64,000 bases of DNA from Aurantiacibacter atlanticus (GTDB taxonomy: Bacteria; Pseudomonadota; Alphaproteobacteria; Sphingomonadales; Sphingomonadaceae), in assembly GCF_001077815.2 (NCBI RefSeq), contig NZ_CP011310.1, positions 2,914,001 to 2,978,000 on the forward strand, given 5' to 3'. Under the pieces are notes generated by a model. The model was not told the DNA's origin. It worked only from the letters and a program-made list of their open reading frames with translations, and ran no database searches. Below, piece after piece: positions 1 through 8,264 of the stretch. Within the stretch, counting starts at the first letter, position 1. Each line of letters opens with the position of its first letter. The position numbers and the translations under genes were made by a program.

Positions 1-1
1 C

Positions 2-655
2 CAGAAGCTGTCAGTTGATCGGCGGCTGGCCCGCGGGGAAAGGCGCATCGGAGTCAAGATGGGGCTCACCAGCCGCGCGAAAATGCTGCAGGTCGGTGTC
101 GACGAAGTCGCCTGGGGTCGGCTTACTGATGCCATGCTGGTGGAAGAAGGATCATCCCTTTCGCGCGCCAAATACGTCCATCCACGGGTGGAGCCGGAGA
201 TCGCATTTCTGATGAAGGCCCCGCTTGCAGGGAAGGTCACAGCTGCTGCTGCGCTGGCGGCGGTTGAGGCGATCGCACCAGCCATGGAGATTATCGACAG
301 CCGGTTTGAGAACTTCAAGTTTGCGCTGGAAGATGTTGTTGCCGACAATACTTCATCTTCGGGTCTGGTGATCGGACCGTGGCACAGTCCACGCCAGGAT
401 TTCTCCAATCTCGGCGTGATCCTTGAAATTGACGGCGAAGTTGTCGAAGTCGGATCAACGGCGGCCATTCTTGGCCACCCGCTGCGCTCTTTGGTGGCGG
501 CTGCCAGGCTCGTTGCGGAAGCTGGCGAACAGCTTGAGGCAGGCGATATCGTAATGGCGGGCGGCATTACTGCAGCCCCCAATCTTTCACCCGGACAAAC
601 CGTGCGCAACACGGTTCAGAATCTGGGTTCAGTCATGTTCCAAGTGGAGTCCTGA
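2..655 (+). CDS. dmpH: 4-oxalocrotonate decarboxylase, 5' end cut by window edge
   Basis: The reading frame is open from base 2, so the gene starts before the window; 217 residues are visible, where DmpH/XylI proteins have about 264. The protein belongs to the fumarylacetoacetase/MhpD fold and decarboxylates 2-oxo-3-hexenedioate to 2-hydroxypenta-2,4-dienoate in the lower meta-cleavage pathway. The visible start (RRIGVKMGLTSRAKM), the IDSRFENFKF stretch and the GGITAA stretch near the C-terminus match the decarboxylase better than the sister hydratase. The tautomerase gene follows after 2 bases, in the dmpH-dmpI order. An apparent ATG at 59 lies inside the conserved domain and is not the true start. 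A 2-hydroxypentadienoate hydratase remains a less likely alternative. Confidence 0.85.
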   Translation, partial: QKLSVDRRLARGERRIGVKMGLTSRAKMLQVGVDEVAWGRLTDAMLVEEGSSLSRAKYVHPRVEPEIAFLMKAPLAGKVTAAAALAAVEAIAPAMEIIDSRFENFKFALEDVVADNTSSSGLVIGPWHSPRQDFSNLGVILEIDGEVVEVGSTAAILGHPLRSLVAAARLVAEAGEQLEAGDIVMAGGITAAPNLSPGQTVRNTVQNLGSVMFQVES

Positions 656-657
656 GA

Positions 658-867
658 ATGCCGATTATCGAAGTGAATCTGCTGGAAGGACGTACTCCGG
701 AAGCGAAGGAAAAATTGGTCCAGGAGCTGACCAAGGCAACGATCGAAGCAATTGGCGCTCCCCGCGAGTCAGTTCGCGTCATCCTGCGTGAGATGGCTCC
801 AGCGCATTATTCCGTCGGCGGAGAGACCTTCGCGGCAAAGGCTGCGGCCAAGAGTGAAGTCTCGTAA
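658..867 (+). CDS. dmpI: 4-oxalocrotonate tautomerase
   Basis: This 69-residue protein isomerises 4-oxalocrotonate between enol and keto forms, giving the substrate of the decarboxylase encoded just upstream. After loss of the initiator Met it begins with Pro1, the catalytic base. Arg11 and Arg39 fall at the family's catalytic positions, and position 50 is Tyr where the well-studied enzymes have Phe. Length fits the 4-OT family (62-70 residues). Two bases separate it from the decarboxylase stop, so the two are probably translated together. Tautomerase and decarboxylase are known to form a complex in related pathways. Confidence 0.9.
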   Translation: MPIIEVNLLEGRTPEAKEKLVQELTKATIEAIGAPRESVRVILREMAPAHYSVGGETFAAKAAAKSEVS

Positions 868-915
868 CCTTATGATCGCGCTCGCCCATCATGCAAACGT
901 AATAGATGGCAATGA

Positions 916-1065
916 TTTCCCCGGGACTGGGTCTTAGACGGCCCTCCTCCCGAAGACAGAATGATTAGAGCCAAGGTCTCGGCAGAAGACCAGCTAAACG
1001 GATACGTGCTTGCTTGTCGGTTAGACCCCTCAAGCGAACTGAGTGTTGAAAGACGATTGAAATAA
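916..1065 (+). pseudogene. Probable remnant of a [2Fe-2S] ferredoxin (C-terminal part)
   Basis: Between the tautomerase and the aldehyde dehydrogenase a frame open from 916 to the stop at 1063 ends in about 30 residues (AEDQLNGYVLACRLDPSSEL) that read like the C-terminus of a plant-type [2Fe-2S] ferredoxin, where a conserved GYxLACxxxP stretch carries the last cluster cysteine. The first three cysteines are absent and a stop lies at 913, so no functional domain is left. Meta-pathway operons often carry such a ferredoxin (XylT/DmpQ/NahT) to reactivate catechol 2,3-dioxygenase. The identification rests on one short motif. An ATG at 961 could in principle allow a 34-residue peptide. Confidence 0.45.
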
Positions 1066-1084
1066 CTTAGAGAGGAATGGTCAG

Positions 1085-2590
1085 ATGGCTACGCAGTTGG
1101 ATACGACAGAAGACGAGTACGGGATCAAGTCAGAATACGGCCACTATATCGGCGGTGAATGGATCCAGGGTGATAGCGGGAAGACAATTGATCTTATCAA
1201 TCCCGCCAATGGCAAGGTGCTGACAAAAATCCAGGCAGGCAATGCCAAGGACATTGAACGTGCAGTTTCTGCCGCAAAGGATGCCTTTCCCAAGTGGTCG
1301 CAGAGCTCAGCCAATGAGCGCCAGGACATCCTGATAGAGATCGCGCGTCGCCTGAAAGAGCGGCATTCCCACTATGCTACGCTGGAGACGCTGAACAACG
1401 GCAAGCCGATGCGGGAATCAATGTATTTTGATATGCCGCAAGCGATCGGACAGTTTGAACTGTTCGCGGGCGCTGCCTTTGGTCTTCACGGAAAGACACA
1501 CGATTATGCGGACGCCATTGGCATCGTCCACAGGGAGCCTCTGGGCGTTTGCGCTCAGATCATCCCCTGGAATGTGCCCATGCTGATGATGGCGTGCAAG
1601 ATCGCACCAGCCCTTGCTTCGGGCAACACCGTCGTGCTCAAGCCGGCGGAAACTGTTTGCCTATCCGTGATCGAGTTTTTCATGGAAATGGCTGACCTGT
1701 TGCCACCCGGCGTTATCAATGTCGTGACGGGCTATGGTCAGGATGTCGGCGAGGCCCTGGTCACGCACCCCGATGTGGTCAAGGTTGCTTTCACGGGTTC
1801 GGTGGCCACCGCGCGCCGGATTATCCAGTATGCTTCGGCAAATATCATCCCGCAGACTATGGAACTGGGCGGTAAGTCCGCACATATCATTTGCGAGGAC
1901 GCCGATATCGACGCCGCAGTTGAAAGTGCGACGATGTCTACAGTGCTTAACAAGGGTGAAGTGTGTCTGGCCGGCTCTCGACTGTTCCTGCACCAGTCAA
2001 TCGAGGAAGAATTTCTTGAAAAGTTCAAGACCGCCCTCGAAGGCATTCGCCAGGGTGACCCGCTTGACATGGCAACCCAGCTCGGCGCTCAGGCTTCGAA
2101 AATGCAGATGGATAAGGTCGAAAGCTACCTTAGTCTGGCGACCGAAGAAGGTGCCCACGTACTGACCGGCGGCACTCGATCCGATAACGCTGACCTTGCT
2201 TCGGGACACTTCATCAAGCCGACCGTCTTCACAAATGTTAAGAACTCAATGCGGATCGCCCGGGAAGAGATTTTTGGTCCGGTCACCAGCGTTATCACCT
2301 GGTCCGACGAAGACGAGATGATGAAGCAGGCCAACGATACCAGCTATGGTCTGGCAGGAGGAGTCTGGACTGCCAATCTGAACCGCGCACATCGGATCTC
2401 GCGTGGTCTGGAAACTGGTACGGTCTGGGTGAATCGCTATTATAACATGCAGGCCAACATGCCTGTGGGTGGTTACAAGCAAAGCGGTTTTGGCCGTGAA
2501 TTCAGCCATGAAGTTCTCAACCACTATACGCAGACGAAATCGGTTGTGATCAACCTTCAGGAAGGTCGCGTTGGAATGTTCGACCAGTGA
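1085..2590 (+). CDS. NAD(P)-dependent aldehyde dehydrogenase
   Basis: A full-length (501 aa) ALDH superfamily enzyme that oxidises an aldehyde to the acid. Visible motifs are PWNVP (Asn163, oxyanion hole), the cofactor loop FTGSV near 237, the general base Glu260 in MELGGKS, and the nucleophile Cys294 in NKGEVC. The EVC context resembles ExaC/AldB-type enzymes. In this setting, next to ring oxygenase and NahE-like genes, the substrate could be salicylaldehyde or another aromatic aldehyde, but the sequence does not fix it. An AGAGGA ribosome-binding site at 1070-1075 supports the ATG at 1085. The next gene begins 30 bases downstream, suggesting an operon. Confidence 0.88.
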   Translation: MATQLDTTEDEYGIKSEYGHYIGGEWIQGDSGKTIDLINPANGKVLTKIQAGNAKDIERAVSAAKDAFPKWSQSSANERQDILIEIARRLKERHSHYATLETLNNGKPMRESMYFDMPQAIGQFELFAGAAFGLHGKTHDYADAIGIVHREPLGVCAQIIPWNVPMLMMACKIAPALASGNTVVLKPAETVCLSVIEFFMEMADLLPPGVINVVTGYGQDVGEALVTHPDVVKVAFTGSVATARRIIQYASANIIPQTMELGGKSAHIICEDADIDAAVESATMSTVLNKGEVCLAGSRLFLHQSIEEEFLEKFKTALEGIRQGDPLDMATQLGAQASKMQMDKVESYLSLATEEGAHVLTGGTRSDNADLASGHFIKPTVFTNVKNSMRIAREEIFGPVTSVITWSDEDEMMKQANDTSYGLAGGVWTANLNRAHRISRGLETGTVWVNRYYNMQANMPVGGYKQSGFGREFSHEVLNHYTQTKSVVINLQEGRVGMFDQ

Positions 2591-2620
2591 GCATCATCGG
2601 ACATTCGGCGGAGAAACTGA

Positions 2621-3421
2621 ATGGTTGAAAGACTAACAGATCAGGTGGCGCTTCTGACCGGGGGCGCCACCGGAATTGGCGCGGCAGTTGTTGCCCGGCT
2701 GATTGAAGAAGGAGCCAAAGTCGGCGTCTTGGTCAGGGATGCCGAGCAGGCAGAAATCGTTCAAGCACGCCACGGTGATGATGTCATCGTAGTGACCGGC
2801 GATGTCCGAAACTTTGCCGACAATGCAGAGGCGGTTAGCGCAACCGTCTCTGCATTCGGCAAGTTGGATATTTTTGTCGGCAATGCCGGAATATGGGATT
2901 TCATGACCCCGCTGGCGGAAATGGATCCGGAGCAACTTTCGGAGACGCTGGACGAAATCCTCGCCGTCAATCTGAAAGGGTATTTCCTCGGTGCAAGAGC
3001 GGCTATTTCCGAACTGAGAAAGACGAAGGGAAGCATCATTTTTACCGCTTCGACTTCCAGTTACTATACTGGTGGTGGAGGAACGCCCTATGTCGCTTCG
3101 AAACACGCCGTAATCGGTTTGATCCGACAACTTGCGCATGAACTCGCACCTGAAGTGAGAGTGAATGGCGTTGCTCCTGGCGGCACTCGTACGCCGCTAA
3201 GCGGAACGATGGCGGGGCAAACTGCCGAGCTTAAGATGCAGGACATGCAAGGGCTGGATGAGATGATCGGCAACATGACCCCCCTCGCCCGAATTGCTGA
3301 ACCCGAGGATCATGCCGGTCTTTACGCAATGCTCGCATCCCGGCGCGATTCGGCATATTTGACCGGAACGGTGATCTTGAGCGATGGGGGAATCGGCATC
3401 GGAAAACGCCCGGAGGGCTAG
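2621..3421 (+). CDS. BphB-like cis-dihydrodiol dehydrogenase (SDR family)
   Basis: A 266-residue short-chain dehydrogenase with the NAD-binding GGATGIG motif at 14-20, the NAG motif at 88-90, Ser144 and the catalytic Tyr157/Lys161 pair. The stretches NAGIWDF and the [22 protein letters not shown] region follow BphB/HcaB enzymes, which rearomatise cis-dihydrodiols made by Rieske dioxygenases into catechols with reduction of NAD. It lies 30 bases after the aldehyde dehydrogenase on the same strand, so it is probably cotranscribed. The natural substrate cannot be read from sequence. A second diol-type dehydrogenase occurs at 5123-5926. Confidence 0.82.
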   Translation: MVERLTDQVALLTGGATGIGAAVVARLIEEGAKVGVLVRDAEQAEIVQARHGDDVIVVTGDVRNFADNAEAVSATVSAFGKLDIFVGNAGIWDFMTPLAEMDPEQLSETLDEILAVNLKGYFLGARAAISELRKTKGSIIFTASTSSYYTGGGGTPYVASKHAVIGLIRQLAHELAPEVRVNGVAPGGTRTPLSGTMAGQTAELKMQDMQGLDEMIGNMTPLARIAEPEDHAGLYAMLASRRDSAYLTGTVILSDGGIGIGKRPEG

Positions 3422-3862
3422 CTAGTCGACCGCCTTTCTTTAGCTGCCCTTCTTTCACTCCTCGAAAGCTCTTGAATGATGGTTTGCTCCTGAGGCAATG
3501 CATGAGTTGCAGATGATCGCATGAAAGATGTCAGGCATCGTGCGGGTGGGATGCAGCAGACTGACAATACTGGATCTTTCTCGCGCCGTTTCTGGAACAT
3601 GGTAACACCGCACAATACAGGCGGTGTTACCGCTCTTTCATCACCTCCTGGATGTGAAAGGTCCCTTGCACCAAAGGCATCCATTATCAGATGGCAGGAT
3701 AGTTAGCGGAACATTGAACCATCTCATCAGACGGCATTTCATCTTGAACGAAGGTGAGCGGATGGATAACGACCGACTGTTTCTGCACAGGCGTGGACAA
3801 GGTGTAGTGAGTGGTGCGGCAGAAATTTCGTCTGCTCGCAGATCAATTTTTGGGGAGATACC
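3422..3862. other. 441-bp stretch without a recognisable gene
   Basis: Between the dihydrodiol dehydrogenase and the ferredoxin reductase. Open frames here are short and resemble no family I know. The clear structure is the 11-bp perfect inverted repeat at 3601-3631. The ribosome-binding site of the next gene (GGGGAG, 3852-3857) is at the right end, so a promoter for the reductase probably lies in between. Confidence 0.5.
3601..3631. repeat. Perfect 11-bp inverted repeat, possible operator or terminator
   Basis: GGTAACACCGC (3601-3611) and GCGGTGTTACC (3621-3631) are exact reverse complements separated by 9 bases. It lies 180 bp after the dehydrogenase stop and 232 bp before the reductase start. 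Only a weak T-rich tail (CTCTTTC) follows, so a terminator is possible, but a binding site for a dimeric regulator fits as well. Confidence 0.6.
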
Positions 3863-5089
3863 GTGAAGTCAGTTGCTGTAGTTGGAGCCAACCTTGCTGG
3901 TGGAAGGGCTGTTGAAGCACTTCGTACGGCAGGGTTCGAAGGTGCAATAACGTTGATTGGCGAGGAGCCTTGGCGTCCTTACGAACGCCCGCCTTTGTCA
4001 AAAGAGGTCCTATGGGACCCCAAGGGCTCAACTGACGAACTGTTCCTCCACGAAGAGGCCTGGTACGAAAAAAATCGTATAGACCTCCGCCTTGGGGAGC
4101 GCGCCGAAGCACTCGATCTTTCAGCTGGCGCTGTGCAATTGCAGGGCGGAAAGCTGGTCGAAGCGGACCGTATCCTACTTGCCACCGGGGGCGCCGCACG
4201 CAGGCTCAATATGGAAGGTGCCGACGCGGTAAACTTGCATTACCTGCGCACCCTCGGTGATGCATCTCGAATGGCGGCAGACCTGACCGACGGGGCCCGT
4301 GTTGTAATCATCGGTATGGGTGTGATTGGCGCGGAGGTTGCGGCAAGCGCGCTGAAGCTGGGGTGTCAGGTCACTGCTGTCGAACCACTGGCTGCGCCGA
4401 TGATTCGTGCGCTTGGTCCACAGTTCGGCCATTGGCTGGGCGAAGAACATCGTCGACAGGGTGTGGATACGCGATTTGGCTGCGGTGTCGTCGCCATGAA
4501 GGTGGTTGATGAACGCGTTACGGCTGTTGAACTGGATGATGGTTCCCAAGTCGAATGTGACGCAGTGGTAGTCGGCATCGGAATCGATCCGGAAATCAGC
4601 CTTGCTCGGGATGCCGGCCTTAAAACCAGCAATGGCATCCGTGTTGATCGGCAATGTCGCACCAGCAATCCTATGGTATTTGCAGCTGGCGATGTGGCCG
4701 AACAGGATGGTTTCTTTGGCGGGCATATTCGCCATGAAACCTATCAGAACGCGTCCGACCAGGCGGCTGCTGCGGCCATGGCGATGCTTGGGCAAGAAGT
4801 CGATTACCACAAGCCTGTCTGGTATTGGAGTGACCAGTTTGATCTAAACATCCAGTTCTGCGGGCATATACCAATGGACGCACAAGTTACCGTGCGTGGT
4901 GACATGGAAAGCAATGTTTTCAGTGCTTTCTTTCAGTCAGGTGGAATCATCGAGGGAATGCTGGCGATAAACAACGCGCGTGACATGGGCATCGGCAAAC
5001 GGCTGGTGGAACGCCGTCTGGCAGCAGATGCCGCGTCGCTTGCGGACGCGGATTTCTCTCTGCGAGACTTGCTCAAAGCCCCGCGTTGA
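3863..5089 (+). CDS. BphA4-like ferredoxin--NAD(+) reductase of a ring-hydroxylating oxygenase
   Basis: A 408-residue FAD-dependent reductase that passes electrons from NADH to the ferredoxin of a Rieske oxygenase. The FAD dinucleotide motif is at the N-terminus (VVGANLAGGRAVEALR), PYERPPLSKE follows as in BphA4/HcaD, the NADH-binding motif IGMGVIGAEVA is near 150, and the FAD-binding FAAGDVA is near 270. The GTG start at 3863 is chosen because GGGGAG sits just upstream and the FAD motif begins within ten residues. Its ferredoxin partner is not in the window. The gene converges on the BenD-like gene; a 15-bp hairpin lies 15 bases after its stop. Confidence 0.87.
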   Translation: MKSVAVVGANLAGGRAVEALRTAGFEGAITLIGEEPWRPYERPPLSKEVLWDPKGSTDELFLHEEAWYEKNRIDLRLGERAEALDLSAGAVQLQGGKLVEADRILLATGGAARRLNMEGADAVNLHYLRTLGDASRMAADLTDGARVVIIGMGVIGAEVAASALKLGCQVTAVEPLAAPMIRALGPQFGHWLGEEHRRQGVDTRFGCGVVAMKVVDERVTAVELDDGSQVECDAVVVGIGIDPEISLARDAGLKTSNGIRVDRQCRTSNPMVFAAGDVAEQDGFFGGHIRHETYQNASDQAAAAAMAMLGQEVDYHKPVWYWSDQFDLNIQFCGHIPMDAQVTVRGDMESNVFSAFFQSGGIIEGMLAINNARDMGIGKRLVERRLAADAASLADADFSLRDLLKAPR

Positions 5090-5104
5090 GCAAGTCCGCC
5101 CATC

Positions 5105-5140
5105 GGTGGCGGTATTGGCTGTTTAGCCAATACCGCCACC
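5105..5140. terminator. Perfect 15-bp hairpin between convergent genes, overlapping the BenD-like stop codon
   Basis: GGTGGCGGTATTGGC (5105-5119) and its exact reverse complement (5126-5140) flank the 6-base loop TGTTTA. The right arm is the last five codons of the minus-strand dehydrogenase, and its stop codon (5123-5125) lies in the loop. The stem lies between two convergent genes and would block transcription from both sides. No U-tract follows on either strand, so it is not a textbook Rho-independent terminator; RNA protection of both 3' ends is another possibility. Confidence 0.7.
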
Positions 5141-5926
5141 GGCGACATACAATGTCTGCCCGGTGATATAGGATGCCTCATCCGCAGCAAGGAAGCAGAC
5201 TGCGGCTGCCAATTCATGCGGTTCGCCAAAACGTCCCAAGGGTGTGTCCCGCAAGGTCTGCTCCATAACCTCACCAAAGCCTTCCTTGTCAGCTTCGGTC
5301 GGTGGGGCTGGATTGCGCGGAGTCACCCTTGTCACGTTCACGCCCCCAGGCGCTACACAGTTTACGCGGATACCACAGTCACTCAATTCCAGTGAAAGAG
5401 CGGATGTCAGTGCGGACACGCCGCCCTTGGCTGCCGCATAAGGCACCCGGTTAACACCGCGCGTGGCGACTGAACCGATATTGACGATCGCGCCACGGCC
5501 GGCCTTTCGCATATGTGGTAACACCGCGTGACAGCACCATAAGGTCGGCCAAAGCGAGCGATTGATCTCAGCGATGATTTCATCGGGCTCGTATTCCCAA
5601 TAGGGTTTGGCCCAAATCGTCCCGCCGACATTGTGCACAGCGATGTCAATCTTGCCGTGACGCTCCATGACAGTGCGGTAGAGTGCCTCTGCTTCCTTGC
5701 GCTGCTCAAGATCATGGACTGCGGTGGATGCTTCCAGACCTTCTGCCAATAGCCCCTCGGCAGCTGCATTGGCGGCATCCTCCGCGCGATCCGCGATGAC
5801 TACAGTCGCACCCTCAACAGCCATCTGGCGGGCGCAGGCGAGACCAATTCCCTGTGCCGCACCGGTTACGATCGCCACCTTTCCTGCAAATCTACCCCGT
5901 CCCTTTGCCTGAGAATTCCCCACCAT
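5123..5926 (-). CDS. BenD/XylL-like diol-carboxylate dehydrogenase (SDR family)
   Basis: A 267-residue short-chain dehydrogenase. GAAQGIG (22-28) binds NAD; Ser152, Tyr163 and Lys167 form the active site. NVGGTIWAKP, LWPTLWCCHA and SVATRGVNRVPYAAAKGGV closely follow BenD/XylL, which oxidise and decarboxylate the non-aromatic diol carboxylate made by benzoate/toluate 1,2-dioxygenase, giving a catechol. This predicts that the neighbouring Rieske oxygenase attacks a carboxylated ring carbon, although that is inference. The gene is transcribed away from the aldolase gene through a shared upstream region, and its last codons form one arm of a strong hairpin. Confidence 0.82.
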   Translation of the reverse strand: MVGNSQAKGRGRFAGKVAIVTGAAQGIGLACARQMAVEGATVVIADRAEDAANAAAEGLLAEGLEASTAVHDLEQRKEAEALYRTVMERHGKIDIAVHNVGGTIWAKPYWEYEPDEIIAEINRSLWPTLWCCHAVLPHMRKAGRGAIVNIGSVATRGVNRVPYAAAKGGVSALTSALSLELSDCGIRVNCVAPGGVNVTRVTPRNPAPPTEADKEGFGEVMEQTLRDTPLGRFGEPHELAAAVCFLAADEASYITGQTLYVAGGGIG

Positions 5927-6067
5927 ATTAACCCATTCCTTTGTCGAAACCGCCAGTGCGATAACTTAATGCATCAGAGGATAGCTTCGGGCTTGCCAAG
6001 ACTCAAGGAAACGCGTTACACAATAAAAAATAGCCGCATAGATTGGCGGTATTTATGGGAGAGATAT
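5927..6067. promoter_or_regulatory. Divergent intergenic region between the BenD-like and NahE-like genes
   Basis: About 140 bases separate the two divergent catabolic genes, so promoters for both must lie here or inside the N-terminal extension open on the plus strand. An AT-rich stretch occurs near 6020-6030. No regulator gene adjoins, and no clear operator palindrome was found by eye. Confidence 0.45.
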
Positions 6068-7054
6068 GTGTCGCGTGAACTTCTGACTGCAGATGATGTC
6101 AAGGGTGCTTGGGCTATTGTTCCAACACCGGCGAAGCAGGGCGCCTCCGACTGGAGAGCTACGAATACTGTCGATGTCGATGAGACTGCCCGTATGGTTG
6201 ATGGCTTGATCAAGGCCGGGGTCGATGGGATCCTGAGCATGGGTACGCTTGGTGAAGCCGCGACCATGACTTACGATGAAAAGCTCGTTTTCATGCAGAC
6301 ATTGGTAGATACCGCTGCCGGCAGGGTGCCGGTTTTCGTCGGAACGACCTGTATTAATACTCGCGACACCGTGGCCTTAACTCGTAAAGCTGTTGATATC
6401 GGTGCCACCGGGACCATGCTTGGTATTCCCATGTGGTGTGCGCCCAGCGTCGATGTGGCAGTCCAATTCTATAAGGACGTCAGCGAGGCGGTTCCTGATA
6501 TCAACGTCGCTATCTATGCTAATCCAGAAGCGTTCAAATTTGATTTCCCGCGGAATTTCTGGGCTCAGGTCGCGGAAATTCCCCAGGTTGTCACGGCGAA
6601 GTATATCGGTGTCGCAACGCTTCTACCCGATCTTGCAGCAATCAAGGGTCGGATCAAATTGTTGCCGATCGACTTTGATTATTATGGCGCGGCGCGCATG
6701 GACGATTCAATCAACGCGTTTTGGACAAGCGGTGCGGTATGTCACCCATTGGTCAGTACGACTCTGCGCGATCTGGTCGCCCAAGCACGCGAAAGCGGCG
6801 ATTGGAGCCAGGCTAAGGCGTTCATGGGCCGCCTAGGCCCCACCGCCGCCACCCTATTTCCGAACGGAAGCTTCAAGGAGTTTTCGACCTATAATATTGC
6901 TCTGGAAAAAGCGCGGATGACAGCAGGTGGCTGGATGGATGCTGGCCCTTGCCGCCCGCCCTATCACTTATGTCCGGAGCCTTACCTGGAAGGCGCTCGC
7001 AAATCGGGGCGTATGTGGGCGGAACTGGGCAAGGCACTCGAAAACGAGGCCTGA
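6068..7054 (+). CDS. nahE: NahE/PhdJ-type hydratase-aldolase (DHDPS superfamily)
   Basis: A class I aldolase that hydrates and cleaves an aromatic benzylidenepyruvate to an aromatic aldehyde and pyruvate, as in naphthalene (NahE) or phenanthrene (PhdJ) degradation. GAWAIVPTP near the start, GILSMGTLGE, the IYANPEAFKFDFPR stretch and the Schiff-base lysine in VVTAKYIG follow NahE; AGPCRPPY near the C-terminus does too. The GTG at 6068 is preferred: GGGAGAG lies 3 bases upstream and the resulting 328 residues match the family (about 331). The in-frame ATG at 5969 would add 33 residues the family does not have. Salicylaldehyde- or carboxybenzaldehyde-forming substrates are both possible. Confidence 0.85.
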   Translation: MSRELLTADDVKGAWAIVPTPAKQGASDWRATNTVDVDETARMVDGLIKAGVDGILSMGTLGEAATMTYDEKLVFMQTLVDTAAGRVPVFVGTTCINTRDTVALTRKAVDIGATGTMLGIPMWCAPSVDVAVQFYKDVSEAVPDINVAIYANPEAFKFDFPRNFWAQVAEIPQVVTAKYIGVATLLPDLAAIKGRIKLLPIDFDYYGAARMDDSINAFWTSGAVCHPLVSTTLRDLVAQARESGDWSQAKAFMGRLGPTAATLFPNGSFKEFSTYNIALEKARMTAGGWMDAGPCRPPYHLCPEPYLEGARKSGRMWAELGKALENEA

Positions 7055-7088
7055 TCAACAAAGTACATAATTATAAAAGGAGAGGGCG

Positions 7089-8264
7089 ATGTCGACGGAA
7101 ACGTTGGAATGGCCGAAGAATTATAACGAGATTCCTAAGGCTGCATTTACCCGCAAGGATATCTACTCTGAGGAAATCAAACGGATTTTCCACGGCAAGG
7201 AATGGCATCCGATCGCGCATGAAAGCGAAGTGCCCGAACCCGGGGATTTTAAAACCGTTCGTTTGACGGGTATCCCTCTGTTGATAGCCAGGGACGAAAA
7301 GGGCGAGGTCCGCGTTTTCTACAACGCGTGTTCGCACCGCGGAAACCAGCTCGAAACCGCGGTGATGGGAAACAAGACTGAATTTGAATGTCCCTATCAC
7401 CGCTGGTTGTTTGATACGAATGGCGATCTCGTTGGCTGTCCTAATCCTCGCGAATTCGTTCCGGGGTTTGACAAGGCGGATTATCCCCTAGCCCAGCCTC
7501 GCTTTGACAGCTTTTATGGTCTGATCTTTGTTACATTCTCCAATGAAACAGAGCCGCTTGATGAATATCTTGGTGATTCAAGCGAAACTCTCCGCGAACT
7601 GATGGGCGGAGATGGGCGACTGAAGTTGCTGGGCTATCAAAAGGTGCGTTACGACACCAATTGGAAGTCGTATTCGGATAATGACGGATATCACGCGCCG
7701 CTGCTGCATCAGGCTTTCAAAATGCTTAATTGGCAAGGGGGCAAGGGACGCCAGTTTGCTGTGACTGAAAGGGGCCATGTGTGCTTCGAATCAGCGCTAT
7801 CAGTGGCGAGCGGACCAAGCGTTCTCAAAGATTCCGAACTGATCGCCTTCAAGGGACAAGATCCGTCTGTGGGATCGCGCATCGTCATGCTCTTTCCTAC
7901 TTTCGTTTCGACAAAGCATCTGGATGTTATCAATCTCCGCTTTGCTACGCCGATCGACGAGGAAACGACAGAGGTTCACTATGCCTATTTTGCGCATGAG
8001 GACGATGATGAAGAGATGGTGCGACACCGCCTTCGTCAAAGTTCGAACCTGTTGGGGCCTTGCGGACTGATCAGCATGGAGGATGCCTCCATCTTCCACC
8101 GCATTCATGTCGGGAATCACACTCCAGGCAATGCGATTTTCCAAAAGGGAGTTCGCGATCCATCAAAACTTGAAAGCGAATTTCTGCAGAATGACGAGAG
8201 CGGCAACCTTCCTCGCTGGGAGTATTATCGTTCGGTAATGGGCTTTGAGAGGGCGACGGCGTGA
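7089..8264 (+). CDS. Rieske aromatic-ring-hydroxylating oxygenase, alpha subunit
   Basis: The catalytic subunit (391 aa) of a ring-hydroxylating oxygenase. The Rieske [2Fe-2S] site is Cys81-x-His83 and Cys101-x2-His104 with exactly 17 residues between; the usual CPYHGW is CPYHRW here. The mononuclear iron site is His202 and His207 with bridging Asp199 (NDGYHAPLLH). It is 50-60 residues shorter than NahAc or BenA (about 450). An AAGGAGAG ribosome-binding site lies upstream of the ATG, and the beta subunit overlaps the stop by 4 bases. It needs a ferredoxin and reductase; only the reductase is nearby. Substrate unknown; a carboxylated aromatic fits the BenD-like neighbour. Confidence 0.88.
   Translation: MSTETLEWPKNYNEIPKAAFTRKDIYSEEIKRIFHGKEWHPIAHESEVPEPGDFKTVRLTGIPLLIARDEKGEVRVFYNACSHRGNQLETAVMGNKTEFECPYHRWLFDTNGDLVGCPNPREFVPGFDKADYPLAQPRFDSFYGLIFVTFSNETEPLDEYLGDSSETLRELMGGDGRLKLLGYQKVRYDTNWKSYSDNDGYHAPLLHQAFKMLNWQGGKGRQFAVTERGHVCFESALSVASGPSVLKDSELIAFKGQDPSVGSRIVMLFPTFVSTKHLDVINLRFATPIDEETTEVHYAYFAHEDDDEEMVRHRLRQSSNLLGPCGLISMEDASIFHRIHVGNHTPGNAIFQKGVRDPSKLESEFLQNDESGNLPRWEYYRSVMGFERATA

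Noticed and set aside
5969..6067. ATG at 5969 as start of the NahE-like aldolase
   Set aside because: It adds 33 residues absent from the family; the GTG at 6068 has a good ribosome-binding site and gives the usual length.
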